DNA from: Paraburkholderia adhaesiva
GTDB lineage: Bacteria; Pseudomonadota; Gammaproteobacteria; Burkholderiales; Burkholderiaceae
Assembly: GCF_021390575.1 (NCBI RefSeq)
Contig: NZ_JAJEJQ010000001.1
Coordinates: 3,313,437 to 3,377,436, forward strand
Length of the DNA stretch: 64,000 bases
Reading direction: 5' to 3'
The notes under the pieces are model-generated. The model saw only the letters and a program-made list of their open reading frames with translations, did not search any database and was not told the origin of the DNA. Each line of letters opens with the position of its first letter. Position 1 is the stretch's first letter. This document shows positions 9,262 through 17,604 of this stretch, one piece after another. The translations under genes were made by a program, and so were the position numbers.

Positions 9262-9344
9262 GACCGGAGTTAGTGCTTTAGCACTTACTCCGGTCCCATG
9301 CACAGCGGTCGACCCGAGTGAGCGCTTCAGCGCGTATTCGGGTC
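9262..9344. repeat. Pair of 34-base palindromic hairpins between two catabolic genes
   Basis: Two elements of equal length and layout. The first has arms 9262-9277 and 9280-9295 (GACCGGAGTTAGTGCT against its complement, one mismatch). The second has arms 9311-9326 and 9329-9344 (GACCCGAGTGAGCGCT, three mismatches). Their starts are 49 bases apart. The shared pattern suggests two copies of one mobile or regulatory palindrome, in the 212-base gap between mmsA and the GMC gene. They could cap or stabilise mRNA ends. No T-run follows, so they are not classical terminators. Confidence 0.6.
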
Positions 9345-9459
9345 TCACGCAATCTCGCTACCGCCTGGGCCGGCTGAATTGTGTGCCGGTTCTATTTTCG
9401 TGCGAACGGCGGCAAGCGCTACCGCCTCCGCCGGATTACCACGTGTGCAATGCGTCGGC

Positions 9460-10983
9460 TTACTTCGCGACAGGCATCGTAAATTCCGCGCCCTTCGCAA
9501 TGCTGTCCGGCCAGCGCTGCATGATGCTCTTGTATCGCGTATAGAAACGCACGCCCTCTTCGCCGTAGGCATGATGATCGCCGAACAGCGAGCGCTTCCA
9601 GCCGCCGAACGAATGCCACGCCATCGGCACCGGAATCGGCACATTGATACCGACCATACCCACCAGAATCTGCCGCGAGAACGCACGCGCAACGCCGCCA
9701 TCCGATGTGAAAAGCGACACGCCATTCGCAAACTCGTGACGGTTGATCAGCTCGACGGCGCTCGCAAAGTCAGGCACGCGAACCACGGCAAGCACAGGAC
9801 CGAAGATCTCTTCCTTGTAGATCTTCATATCCGTCTTCACGTCATCGAACAACGTGCCGCCGACGAAGAAACCGTCCTCGTGACCCTGGACTGTGTGCGC
9901 GCGACCATCGACCACGAGCTTCGCGCCCGCAGCCACGCCCGAGTCGATATAGCCCTTAACCTTCTCGCGATGCGCGGCCGTAACGAGCGGCCCCATCTCC
10001 GACGCAGCATCCATGCCGCTACCGATCTTGAGCGACTTCACGCGCGGCGTGAGACGCTCGATCAGTTCATCGGCGATATGCCCCACGGCCACCGCCACCG
10101 AAATCGCCATGCAACGCTCACCCGCCGAACCGTAGGCCGCGCCGATCAGTGCATCGACGGCCTGATCGAGATCGGCATCGGGCATCACGACGAGGTGATT
10201 CTTCGCGCCGCCTAGCGCCTGAACGCGCTTGCCGTGCTTCGTGCCCTCGGTGTAGATGTACTCGGCGATCGGCGTCGAGCCGACGAACGAAAGCGCCGTG
10301 ACGTCCGGATGCGCGAGCAGCGCATCGACGGCCACCTTGTCGCCGTGAACGACGTTGAACACGCCGTCGGGCAGGCCCGCTTCCTTGAGCAGTTCAGCAA
10401 TACGCACCGACGCCGAAGGATCGCGTTCCGATGGCTTCAGCACGAACGTGTTGCCGCATGCGAGCGCGACCGGGAACATCCAGCACGGCACCATCATCGG
10501 GAAATTGAACGGCGTGATGCCGGCGACAACGCCCAGCGGCTGGCGCAGGTTCCAGTTATCGATGCCGCCACCGATCTGGTCGGTGAAATCGGTCTTGAGC
10601 AGATTCGGAATGCCGCATGCGAACTCGACGACCTCGATGCCGCGCATCACCTCGCCCTTCGCATCCGAAAACACCTTGCCGTGCTCGCGCGTGATCAGTT
10701 CGGCGAGTTCGTCATGGTGCTGGTCGAGCAGATCCTTGAACTTGAAGAGGATGCGCGCGCGCTTGAGTGGCGGCATCTCGCTCCATGCGGGGAACGCCGC
10801 AGCGGCGGCAGCGACGGCCGCGTCCACTTCGGCCACACTGGCGAGCGGCACGCGCGCGCTCACGCTGCCCTGCGCCGGATTGAAGACGTCACCGAAACGC
10901 TCGCTAACGCCATCGAACGGCCTGCCGTTGATGTAATGCGTCAGCGTCCGAACGCCGGTCTCCCTCAGATGTGTCTCGCCCAT
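9460..10983 (-). CDS. mmsA: CoA-acylating methylmalonate-semialdehyde dehydrogenase
   Basis: NAD-dependent aldehyde dehydrogenase of 507 residues (MmsA/IolA family), converting malonate- or methylmalonate-semialdehyde to acetyl- or propionyl-CoA in valine, beta-alanine or inositol breakdown. ATG at 10983 follows GAGG. Family marks: [16 protein letters not shown] near residue 145, the nucleophile in [11 protein letters not shown] near 285, and [26 protein letters not shown] ending. A LysR gene is divergent, and the GMC dehydrogenase lies downstream. The exact substrate is inferred only from family similarity. Confidence 0.88.
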   Translation of the reverse strand: MGETHLRETGVRTLTHYINGRPFDGVSERFGDVFNPAQGSVSARVPLASVAEVDAAVAAAAAAFPAWSEMPPLKRARILFKFKDLLDQHHDELAELITREHGKVFSDAKGEVMRGIEVVEFACGIPNLLKTDFTDQIGGGIDNWNLRQPLGVVAGITPFNFPMMVPCWMFPVALACGNTFVLKPSERDPSASVRIAELLKEAGLPDGVFNVVHGDKVAVDALLAHPDVTALSFVGSTPIAEYIYTEGTKHGKRVQALGGAKNHLVVMPDADLDQAVDALIGAAYGSAGERCMAISVAVAVGHIADELIERLTPRVKSLKIGSGMDAASEMGPLVTAAHREKVKGYIDSGVAAGAKLVVDGRAHTVQGHEDGFFVGGTLFDDVKTDMKIYKEEIFGPVLAVVRVPDFASAVELINRHEFANGVSLFTSDGGVARAFSRQILVGMVGINVPIPVPMAWHSFGGWKRSLFGDHHAYGEEGVRFYTRYKSIMQRWPDSIAKGAEFTMPVAK

Positions 10984-11122
10984 TTCTGCCTCACTGGTTG
11001 GATGAATGCGCGCAACGCACTTCATTGCCTCGCACTTTATTGACTCAAGCGTAATCGGCAACACACAGTGCGATCCAATGAATAATGCTCAACAGCGATA
11101 TAAGGCGAGTTAATATCAGCGG

Positions 11123-12010
11123 ATGGACCTGACCTTGCTCCGAGCGTTTGTCACGGTCGCGCGCGAGGGCAACCTCACGCGCGCGGCCGCTCACCTGCAT
11201 CTGACTCAGCCCGCCGTAAGCCTGCAGATCAAGCATCTGCAGGAAGGGCTCGGCGTGACGCTCTTCACGCGCACTTCGCACGGCCTTGCGCTCACGCGCG
11301 ACGGCCAGGCGCTCCTTCCACACGCCGAGCGCGCGCTCACGGCCGCGAGCGACGTGCAGCGCGCCGCTGCTGCACTGCGTCACGAGGTGCGCGGCAGGCT
11401 GCGTATCGGCACGATCCTCGATCCAGCGTTTCTGCGCCTCGGCGGCTTCCTGCGGCAGCTGGTAGAAACCTGGCCGCAGATCGAAACCGCCCTGCGCCAC
11501 GGCATGTCGGGCTGGGTGCTAGACCAGGTGCGCTCGCGCGAACTCGACGTCGGCTATTACATCGGCCAACCCGGCCCGGATGCCGATACGTTCCACGCCA
11601 TTACCCTCACGCACTTCCAGTACCGGGTGCTCGCACCCGCCGGCTGGAAAGACCGGGTGAAGGACGCGCGCGACTGGGGCGCGCTCGCCGCGCTGCCGTG
11701 GATCTGGACGCCGCCCGCGTCCGCGCACAACCGGCTGCTCACGCAGATCTTCGACGCCGTGAACGCAAAGCCCGTCAAGGTCGCGGAAGTCGATCAGGAA
11801 CCGTCGATGCTCGACCTCGTGAAATCGGGCGTCGGACTCACGCTGGCGCGCGATTCGATCGCCATCGCCGAGGCGCACGCGCACGCACTGACGATCGTCG
11901 AAGGCGTGACGGTGCCGACCGAACTCACCTTCATCACGCTCGCCTCACGCCGCGAGGAGCCCACGATCGCTGCCGCGCTCAAGGCCATCGAAACCCAGTG
12001 GGCGATATGA
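11123..12010 (+). CDS. LysR-family transcriptional regulator
   Basis: DNA-binding regulator of 295 residues, with an N-terminal winged helix (FVTVAREGNLTRAAAHLHLTQPAVSLQIKHLQ, residues 9-40) and a C-terminal effector domain. Divergent from mmsA with a 139-base AT-richer gap that should hold the shared operator. By the usual LysR logic it controls the mmsA-GMC pair in response to a pathway intermediate; the inducer is unknown. Confidence 0.9.
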   Translation: MDLTLLRAFVTVAREGNLTRAAAHLHLTQPAVSLQIKHLQEGLGVTLFTRTSHGLALTRDGQALLPHAERALTAASDVQRAAAALRHEVRGRLRIGTILDPAFLRLGGFLRQLVETWPQIETALRHGMSGWVLDQVRSRELDVGYYIGQPGPDADTFHAITLTHFQYRVLAPAGWKDRVKDARDWGALAALPWIWTPPASAHNRLLTQIFDAVNAKPVKVAEVDQEPSMLDLVKSGVGLTLARDSIAIAEAHAHALTIVEGVTVPTELTFITLASRREEPTIAAALKAIETQWAI

Positions 12011-12199
12011 GCCGCGCTCATGAGGCTGCGGCCAGGAATGACCGCTGAATTGACCGCTGAAGCGCGCGCAGTGTAACGGCGCTGTCACGCAAGTTTTGCT
12101 AGATTCAGTTCTCGCCCGCGCGAACCACCAGGCGATGCGAGTCACGCGCGGCGTGTCCCGACCCTCACTCATCGTCCCCTCGTTCGACAGGAGCCATGC

Positions 12200-12724
12200 A
12201 TGGCCCGCAACATCGAAATCAAGGCGCGCGCCCGCGAATTTGACGCGCTACGCGAGCGCGCCGCCCAGCTTGCAACCGACCCACCGCTGATCTTTCGCCA
12301 GCAGGACTCCTTCTACGACGTGCCGCGTGGCCGCCTGAAGCTGCGCCAGTTCGACGACGGCACGCCGCCCGAGCTGATCTTCTACCAGCGCGACGACCGC
12401 GACGGCCCGAAAGTCTCGTACTACACGCGCAGCCCCGTGACCAACGCGGAGGCGATGCACTCGCTGCTCGCCACGGCGCTGACCACGCGCGGGATCGTTT
12501 CAAAGGAACGCCACGTCTATCTGGCGGGCCGCACGCGCATCCATCTGGATCGCGTTGACGGCCTCGGTGATTTCATCGAACTGGAGGTGGTGCTAGCTCC
12601 CGATGACGACGAGCAAAGCGGCGAAGCCGAGGCGCACGCGATGTTCGCAAAGCTCGGCGTCGACGAAAACGACCTCGTGGCGGTGGCCTACGTCGATCTG
12701 CTCAATACCGCGGTTCCGGCATAA
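12200..12724 (+). CDS. CYTH-domain protein (class IV adenylate cyclase-like / triphosphate-tunnel enzyme)
   Basis: Protein of 174 residues of the triphosphate tunnel metalloenzyme group. The N-terminal signature reads NIEIKAR: the first Glu of the usual ExExK is Asn while E6 and K8 are kept. Further tunnel residues are plausible in GRLKLRQF (about 34-41), the acidic ELEVVLAPDDD (about 130-140) and the C-terminal AYVDLL. Members are annotated as CyaB-type cyclases or thiamine/inorganic triphosphatases, and the activity cannot be told from sequence. ATG at 12200 follows AGGAG. The downstream Lrp gene is convergent. Confidence 0.8.
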   Translation: MARNIEIKARAREFDALRERAAQLATDPPLIFRQQDSFYDVPRGRLKLRQFDDGTPPELIFYQRDDRDGPKVSYYTRSPVTNAEAMHSLLATALTTRGIVSKERHVYLAGRTRIHLDRVDGLGDFIELEVVLAPDDDEQSGEAEAHAMFAKLGVDENDLVAVAYVDLLNTAVPA

Positions 12725-12744
12725 AACAGCGGACTGCGCAGGCG

Positions 12745-13236
12745 TCAGGACGCTGACGCGCCTGGCTCCAGATGCCCGAGCGGCAGCGGTCCGTTGCGCT
12801 TGAACGTGGTCAACACGATGTTCGAGCGCACGCTGTCGACTCCGGGCACATGCATCAGCTTCTTCATCACGAACGACGACAGCGCGTTCAGATCCGGCGC
12901 CACGATTCGCAGCAGATAGTCGGCGTCGCCGACAACGGCATGGCATTCCAGCACTTCGGGCAGCGCGTCGATCTGCTGCTGGAACTGCTCGATGACCGAA
13001 TCTCCATGGTGCTTGAGCTTCAGGCTCGTGAACGCCGTGACGCCGAGTCCGAGCTTTTCAGGGCGCAGCACGACGCGATACCCGTCGATCACCCCCGACG
13101 CCTCGAGCCGCTGCAATCTCCTGCCGATCTGCGATGGTGAAAGCGGCACCTGCTCGCCCAGTTGCTGGTGTGTGGCGCGGCCGAAGCGCTGCAGCACGTC
13201 AAGCAGCGCGAGGTCGAAGTGATCGAGTTCCAACAT
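12745..13236 (-). CDS. Lrp/AsnC-family transcriptional regulator
   Basis: Regulator of 163 residues: an N-terminal helix-turn-helix (HFDLALLDVLQRFGRATHQQ to IGRRLQRLEASGVI, residues 6-50) followed by the RAM ligand-binding domain (VLECHAVVGDADYLLRIVAPD near 94-115). No Shine-Dalgarno sequence precedes ATG at 13236; the leader is AT-rich. Its neighbour on the other side of a 324-base gap is phhB. In relatives a gene of this kind faces phhA-phhB, so it probably controls phenylalanine or aromatic amino acid use. Confidence 0.9.
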   Translation of the reverse strand: MLELDHFDLALLDVLQRFGRATHQQLGEQVPLSPSQIGRRLQRLEASGVIDGYRVVLRPEKLGLGVTAFTSLKLKHHGDSVIEQFQQQIDALPEVLECHAVVGDADYLLRIVAPDLNALSSFVMKKLMHVPGVDSVRSNIVLTTFKRNGPLPLGHLEPGASAS

Positions 13237-13560
13237 GAATTAATTTCGCATCAAGCACGTTAAAGATGCGGGATTATTGCATATTAGATAGGCAAATCAC
13301 CTGATAAGCGCGTGTTCAGACGCACTGGGCGCGGGTGACGTACTCGACGTCGACACGGTCATCATGCGTTGCATGGACGAAGGCGGGCTCGTGCACCGGA
13401 GCCTCTCGACCTCGCTGCCTGCGCACCAACCGGAGTGAAGATCGCGATATCCGGATAGCTCGCACCCTGCCGCCATCCGTGGAAAAATGGTTGATCGATC
13501 GCATAGCCCGCGCCGCCGCGCAAAATGCGCGCCGCGCCTCCCTACCTGACAGGTGCAGAG
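13237..13560. other. Intergenic stretch between lrp-type gene and phhB, where phhA is expected
   Basis: AT-rich next to the Lrp gene (13237-13310), with an inverted repeat CGCATC / GATGCG at about 13247-13273 that may be an Lrp operator. The rest (13320-13560) is GC-rich. It holds a short open frame ending near 13438 whose translation (…DVLDVDTVIMRCMDEGG…) I do not recognise. No phenylalanine hydroxylase coding remains could be identified. Confidence 0.5.
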
Positions 13561-13866
13561 ATGATCAACCGACTCACATCCGAAGAGCGCACCACGGAAC
13601 TCGCCGAACTCCACGGCTGGCAGGCCGTCGCGGGCCGCGACGCCATCCAGCGCACCTTCCGTTTCGCCGATTTCAACGAAGCCTTTGGCTTCATGACGCG
13701 CGTCGCGATCAAAGCGCAGGAGATGAACCACCATCCCGAGTGGTTCAACGTCTACAGTCGTGTGGAAATCACGCTCTCGACGCATGAGGCAAACGGCCTC
13801 ACTTCACGCGATATTGCGCTGGCACGCTTCATTGATTCGATCGCGCCGGGACCGCTCAGCGTGTAA
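13561..13866 (+). CDS. phhB: 4a-hydroxytetrahydrobiopterin (pterin-4a-carbinolamine) dehydratase
   Basis: Recycles the pterin cofactor after aromatic amino acid hydroxylation. 101 residues, the usual family length, with the hallmark EMNHHPEWFNVYSRVEITLSTH (catalytic histidines near residues 62-63 and 79) and FGFMTRVA. ATG at 13561 follows an AGGTG site. The expected partner phhA is not next to it, so the hydroxylase must be elsewhere or absent. Confidence 0.92.
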   Translation: MINRLTSEERTTELAELHGWQAVAGRDAIQRTFRFADFNEAFGFMTRVAIKAQEMNHHPEWFNVYSRVEITLSTHEANGLTSRDIALARFIDSIAPGPLSV

Positions 13867-13917
13867 GCGAAAACCCTCAGATGAAAGCTTGATGAAGGGC
13901 CTCAGGCGCCCAACCCT

Positions 13918-14148
13918 TCAAGGTTGAAGGCCATTATTGAGGGATACGTAAGACTCCCGCGCGGCCCGTGCGTCGGGGTCAAAACGATCAAGTGAGATAA
14001 CGTTCCGACGCTGTACAATCAGCAACGCATACGGCTTGGAGAGCGCGCTAGCCTCTTTGCACAACGCGAGTTCGTCGCCGCTCGAGGGCGAACGGTTGCG
14101 CCAGAAGTTGATCGCGGCTTCGAGTTCGGTGATCGAAATATCGGACAT
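13918..14148 (-). CDS. DUF3717 small protein
   Basis: 76-residue cytoplasmic protein opening MSDISITELEAAINFWRNRSP, the typical DUF3717 start; family function is unknown. The second half (ALSKPYALLIVQRRNVISLDRF) is moderately hydrophobic without a clear membrane segment. Divergent from the TctD-like regulator gene 127 bases away, so it may share that control region. Confidence 0.8.
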   Translation of the reverse strand: MSDISITELEAAINFWRNRSPSSGDELALCKEASALSKPYALLIVQRRNVISLDRFDPDARAARESYVSLNNGLQP

Positions 14149-14275
14149 GTTGGTCGTGACTCGCGCAACCCCTGCATTCAGCGCCGACTGGTCGCTGAGC
14201 AGATCCGGAACATCAGGTTGCGCTTCGCGAGCGGTGTGCCTGTAACGCTAAACCCATTGTACTTGAGCGAATCTC

Positions 14276-14962
14276 ATGCGACTCCTTCTGATCGAAGACG
14301 ACCGCCCCATTGCACGCGGTATCCAGTCCAGCCTCGAACAAGCCGGCTTCACGGTCGACATGGTCCACGACGGAATCTTCGCCGAACAGGCTCTCACGCA
14401 GAATCGCCACGAGCTCGTGATCCTCGACCTCGGCCTGCCCGGCATCGACGGCATGACGTTGCTGTCGCGGTTCCGTCAAAGCAACCGGCACACGCCCGTG
14501 ATCGTGCTCACTGCACGCGATGAGTTGAATGACCGCGTCCAGGGCCTGAATTCGGGCGCGGACGACTACATGCTCAAACCGTTCGAGCCCGCGGAACTCG
14601 AAGCGCGCATCCGCGCAGTGATGCGCCGCAGCGGCCCGCACGGCGACGTGCCGCGCCCCGAAGTCTCGCTCGGCGGCGTGCGCCTCTCGGGTGTCGACCG
14701 CCGCATCTTCAACGACGACAAGCCGCTCGAACTCTCGCCGCGCGAATTCGCGGTGCTCGAAATGCTGCTGCTGCGTCACGGCCGCGTCGTCAGCAAGGCG
14801 CAGCTCCAGGACCACCTGACGCACTTCGGCGGCGATCTCGGTGACACCGCGATCGAAGTCTATGTGCACCGCGTGCGCAAGAAGCTCGAAAGCTGCCGCG
14901 TCGAAATCGTTACGGTGCGCGGCTTCGGCTACCTGCTGCAGGAAATTCGCCAGGCGGCCTGA
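14276..14962 (+). CDS. OmpR-family response regulator (TctD/QseB-like)
   Basis: 228 residues: receiver domain (acidic pair E7-D8-D9, phosphoacceptor D51 in VILDLGLPG, conserved Lys in MLKPF near 100) and a C-terminal winged helix (ALELSPREFAVLEMLL-type, ending VRGFGYLLQE). Its histidine kinase follows 284 bases downstream on the same strand. TctD/TctE systems classically control tricarboxylate uptake, but no tct transport genes are nearby, so the signal is open. Confidence 0.92.
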   Translation: MRLLLIEDDRPIARGIQSSLEQAGFTVDMVHDGIFAEQALTQNRHELVILDLGLPGIDGMTLLSRFRQSNRHTPVIVLTARDELNDRVQGLNSGADDYMLKPFEPAELEARIRAVMRRSGPHGDVPRPEVSLGGVRLSGVDRRIFNDDKPLELSPREFAVLEMLLLRHGRVVSKAQLQDHLTHFGGDLGDTAIEVYVHRVRKKLESCRVEIVTVRGFGYLLQEIRQAA

Positions 14963-15246
14963 CACAGCTTTCCTGATTGCCGGTCCGGCGCAACGTCGGA
15001 CCGGTTGCTGCGTCGCCGCGTAAATCGGGCAAACGGCACGGGTCGCCTACCTCGACCGGCGGCTTAACACGTTTGCGCGCAGTGCGCCCTCCGCACGACG
15101 CCGCGGTTGCGGTGTGCACGCCCTGCCGCGGCAGTAATTGCCCGCGTACAATGAACGAATTCAGGGTCACGCGACACGCCCAACGCGGCGCCCTATCTGC
15201 AACACGCTGCCAGACGCACCCCGTTCATCTCTGGTTAGAACCCATC

Positions 15247-16752
15247 ATGCCCTATCCGGCCGCAAACAGTCTGCGCCGAACGCTGCTGCGCCGCCTCGCT
15301 GCACCGCTTTCGCTGCTCGCTTTGATGAGCGGCCTGATCGCCTACTGGCTCGCGTGGCAGTACACGCAGCACGTGGTCGACCGCTCGCTCGTCGACCTCG
15401 CCACGGCGATCTCGAAGCAGATCCAGATCGCCGGTCCCGACGCGCCCGTCACCGTGCCGCCGCTCGCGCAGGCCATGTTCTCCGATCCGGTCGAGCATCT
15501 CGTCTATCGCATCAGCGACGGCGAAACTGAAATCGCCGGCGATCAGACGCTCCCGCTGCGGGGGACGAACGTGCGCCGCATGCACTACGCGTACGTGTTC
15601 GAGACGGAGCACAACGGCGTGAACGTACGCGTCGCGCAGGTGCGCGCTGACCAGCCGAGGGGCAATCCGATCGTGGTCGAGGTCGGCCAGCCCGTGCATC
15701 AGCGCTCGCAAATCGCCGCCGAGTTCCTCATCGCGATCATGATGCCGCTGCTGCTGCTGCTGCTCGCCGGCTGGGCGATCGTGTGGCGCGTCGTGAACCA
15801 GCAGCTTAACCCGCTCACCGACCTCGCCGACTCGCTGAACCGGCAGACGCACATGTCGCTCGAACCGGTCGACGAAACCTTTGTGCCCGTCGAGATACGT
15901 CCGCTCACCGGCGCACTGAACGCGCTGCTCGGGCGCCTGAAAACCGCGCTCGACGCTCAGCGCAAATTCATCGCGGACGCCGCGCATCAACTGCGCACGC
16001 CGCTGACTGCCGTTAAGCTCCACGCGGAGCAAGCCGCGAACGCGCGCGATCCGCAGCAGGTGAGCACCGCCGTGCACGAGCTGCGCGCCGCGGCCAACCG
16101 CGCGGTGCGTCTGTCGAACCAGCTGCTTTCGCTCGCACGCGCCGAACCGACCGAACAGGCGGCGCGTTTCGTCGATATCGACATGGCCACGCTCGCGTTC
16201 GAAACCGGTGCGGAATGGGTGCCCCGCGCGCTCGCGAGCCACGTTGATCTCGGCTTCCAGCGCCTCGACGCGCCCGAGAATGACGAGCCGCTCATGGTGC
16301 GCGGCAACCCCGTGCTGCTGCACGAGGTGATTGCAAACCTGCTCGATAACGCGCTGAAGTATGTGCCGCCCGCGCGCCTCGACGGCGCACGCATTACGGT
16401 AACCGTCACGCAAAACATCGTCGAGAACGTGCCGATGGCCGAGATCGTCGTCGAGGACAACGGACGCGGTGTGCCGCTCGCGCAGCAGGCCGATCTCTTC
16501 AAGCGCTTTTTCCGCGGCGACGGTCAGAGCGAAAGCGGGGTGGAAACCGGTGCCGGTCTTGGCCTCGCCATCGTTCACGACATCATGTCGCTCCATCGCG
16601 GCAGCGTGCATTACGAAGATGCGCCGGAGGGCGGCGCGCGCTTCATCGTGCGCGTTCCCCTCGCGCGTCGCAAACCGGTCGATGCGAGCGATACTGCGCC
16701 GGCCGACAAGCATCACCAGAAAACGACAAGTCAGGCGCCAGTCGATCCCTGA
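15247..16752 (+). CDS. Sensor histidine kinase (TctE-like)
   Basis: 501 residues from ATG 15247. The frame stays open to 14977, but the start just before the first membrane helix fits the family. Domains: membrane helix at about 18-42, periplasmic sensor of the 2CSK_N type (about 43-158), second helix (MMPLLLLLLAGWAIVWRV, about 165-183), HAMP-like linker, H-box DAAHQLRTPLTAV with His near 246, and ATPase boxes N (DNALKYVPP), G1 (EDNGRGV) and G2 (GAGLGLAIV). A bidirectional terminator follows. Confidence 0.92.
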   Translation: MPYPAANSLRRTLLRRLAAPLSLLALMSGLIAYWLAWQYTQHVVDRSLVDLATAISKQIQIAGPDAPVTVPPLAQAMFSDPVEHLVYRISDGETEIAGDQTLPLRGTNVRRMHYAYVFETEHNGVNVRVAQVRADQPRGNPIVVEVGQPVHQRSQIAAEFLIAIMMPLLLLLLAGWAIVWRVVNQQLNPLTDLADSLNRQTHMSLEPVDETFVPVEIRPLTGALNALLGRLKTALDAQRKFIADAAHQLRTPLTAVKLHAEQAANARDPQQVSTAVHELRAAANRAVRLSNQLLSLARAEPTEQAARFVDIDMATLAFETGAEWVPRALASHVDLGFQRLDAPENDEPLMVRGNPVLLHEVIANLLDNALKYVPPARLDGARITVTVTQNIVENVPMAEIVVEDNGRGVPLAQQADLFKRFFRGDGQSESGVETGAGLGLAIVHDIMSLHRGSVHYEDAPEGGARFIVRVPLARRKPVDASDTAPADKHHQKTTSQAPVDP

Positions 16753-16769
16753 AGCCGACCGAAAACAAC

Positions 16770-16792
16770 AAGGGCCGCTTGAAGCGGCCCTT
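16770..16792. terminator. Bidirectional terminator between the kinase gene and the SET-domain gene
   Basis: Eleven-base perfect arms AAGGGCCGCTT (16770-16780) and AAGCGGCCCTT (16782-16792), followed by TT on the plus strand and preceded by an A-rich tract that gives T on the minus strand. It lies between two convergent genes. Confidence 0.8.
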
Positions 16793-16825
16793 TTGCATTC
16801 ATCGCTCACTACGCAATCGCAGCGG

Positions 16826-17344
16826 TCACTTCTTCTTTTTGCTCTTCCCTGACTTGCCCGCCTTCGCGCCCTTCTCCTTGCTCTTTTCTTTTTCCTTCTC
16901 GGGCGGTGCAAGCATGGTGCCCCGGCACTTGCGCGCGCCGCAACGGCATTCGTACTCGCGCTTGAGCTTGCGTGTCTGCTTCGCGTCGATCACGAGACCG
17001 TAGTCGTAGAACAGCTCTTCATCCGCCGCGATTTCGCGCAGCGCATGAATGTACACGTGACCTTCGATCTCTTCCGCTTCGCAGTTCGGCGCGCACGAGT
17101 GATTGATCCAGCGTGCGCTGTTGCCCTTCACCTTGCCGTCGATGACGTCGCCGTCCTCGAGCGCGAAGTAAAACGTGTGATTCGGTTCGTCCGGATTGTG
17201 GGGATGACGCCGCAACGCTTCCTTCCAGGAGATGCGCTCTCCTTTGTATTCGATCAGGCGCGCGCCCGCTTCGATCGGCCCCGTCGCGAACACGCCCTTA
17301 CCGTGCACGCCTGACTGGCGCACGACGATCCTGCGTACACTCAT
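16826..17344 (-). CDS. SET-domain protein-lysine methyltransferase
   Basis: 172 residues forming a compact SET domain: GKGVFATGPIEAG (about 15-27, S-adenosylmethionine binding), ARWINHSCAPNC (78-89), ELFYDYG (110-116), then a zinc-type post-SET ECRCGARKCRG (132-142). The last 25 residues are almost entirely Lys, Glu, Gly and Ser, ending KSGKSKKKK. This is the architecture of eukaryotic histone methyltransferases. The bacterial target is unknown; the basic tail could bind DNA or be a self-methylation site. No partner gene is adjacent. Confidence 0.85.
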   Translation of the reverse strand: MSVRRIVVRQSGVHGKGVFATGPIEAGARLIEYKGERISWKEALRRHPHNPDEPNHTFYFALEDGDVIDGKVKGNSARWINHSCAPNCEAEEIEGHVYIHALREIAADEELFYDYGLVIDAKQTRKLKREYECRCGARKCRGTMLAPPEKEKEKSKEKGAKAGKSGKSKKKK

Positions 17345-17491
17345 TGAATGAATCCTTGTGAAGTACTGGGGAGACTACCCCTGGTGCAACGAACGGCGCG
17401 AACGCGGCAACGCCCGCATTGAATGTTCGCTCTGGCCCCGCGCGCATCACCGCGCGTCCGCGTCCATCCCCGCGCGTCTCTCTACGCAAAC

Positions 17492-17512
17492 GCGGCGCCT
17501 ATCAGGCGCCGC
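17492..17512 (-). terminator. GC-rich hairpin after the OYE gene
   Basis: Arms GCGGCGCCT (17492-17500) and AGGCGCCGC (17504-17512) with a three-base loop, about 95 bases past the stop of the flavin reductase gene. It has no T-run, so it is a weak or Rho-assisted terminator at best. The rest of 17345-17604 shows nothing. Confidence 0.4.
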
Positions 17513-17604
17513 GCTCGTGCAGCGCCCGGGCGCGACACAACCGGCATCGTACACGCTCGCGTGGTCTTCGTTCAACCCGTGCAGTTACGCGAGCGGCGCG
17601 CGCC

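Noticed and set aside
17492..17512. Possible small RNA around a GC-rich hairpin
   Set aside because: No promoter and no T-run; most simply a weak transcript end for the OYE gene.
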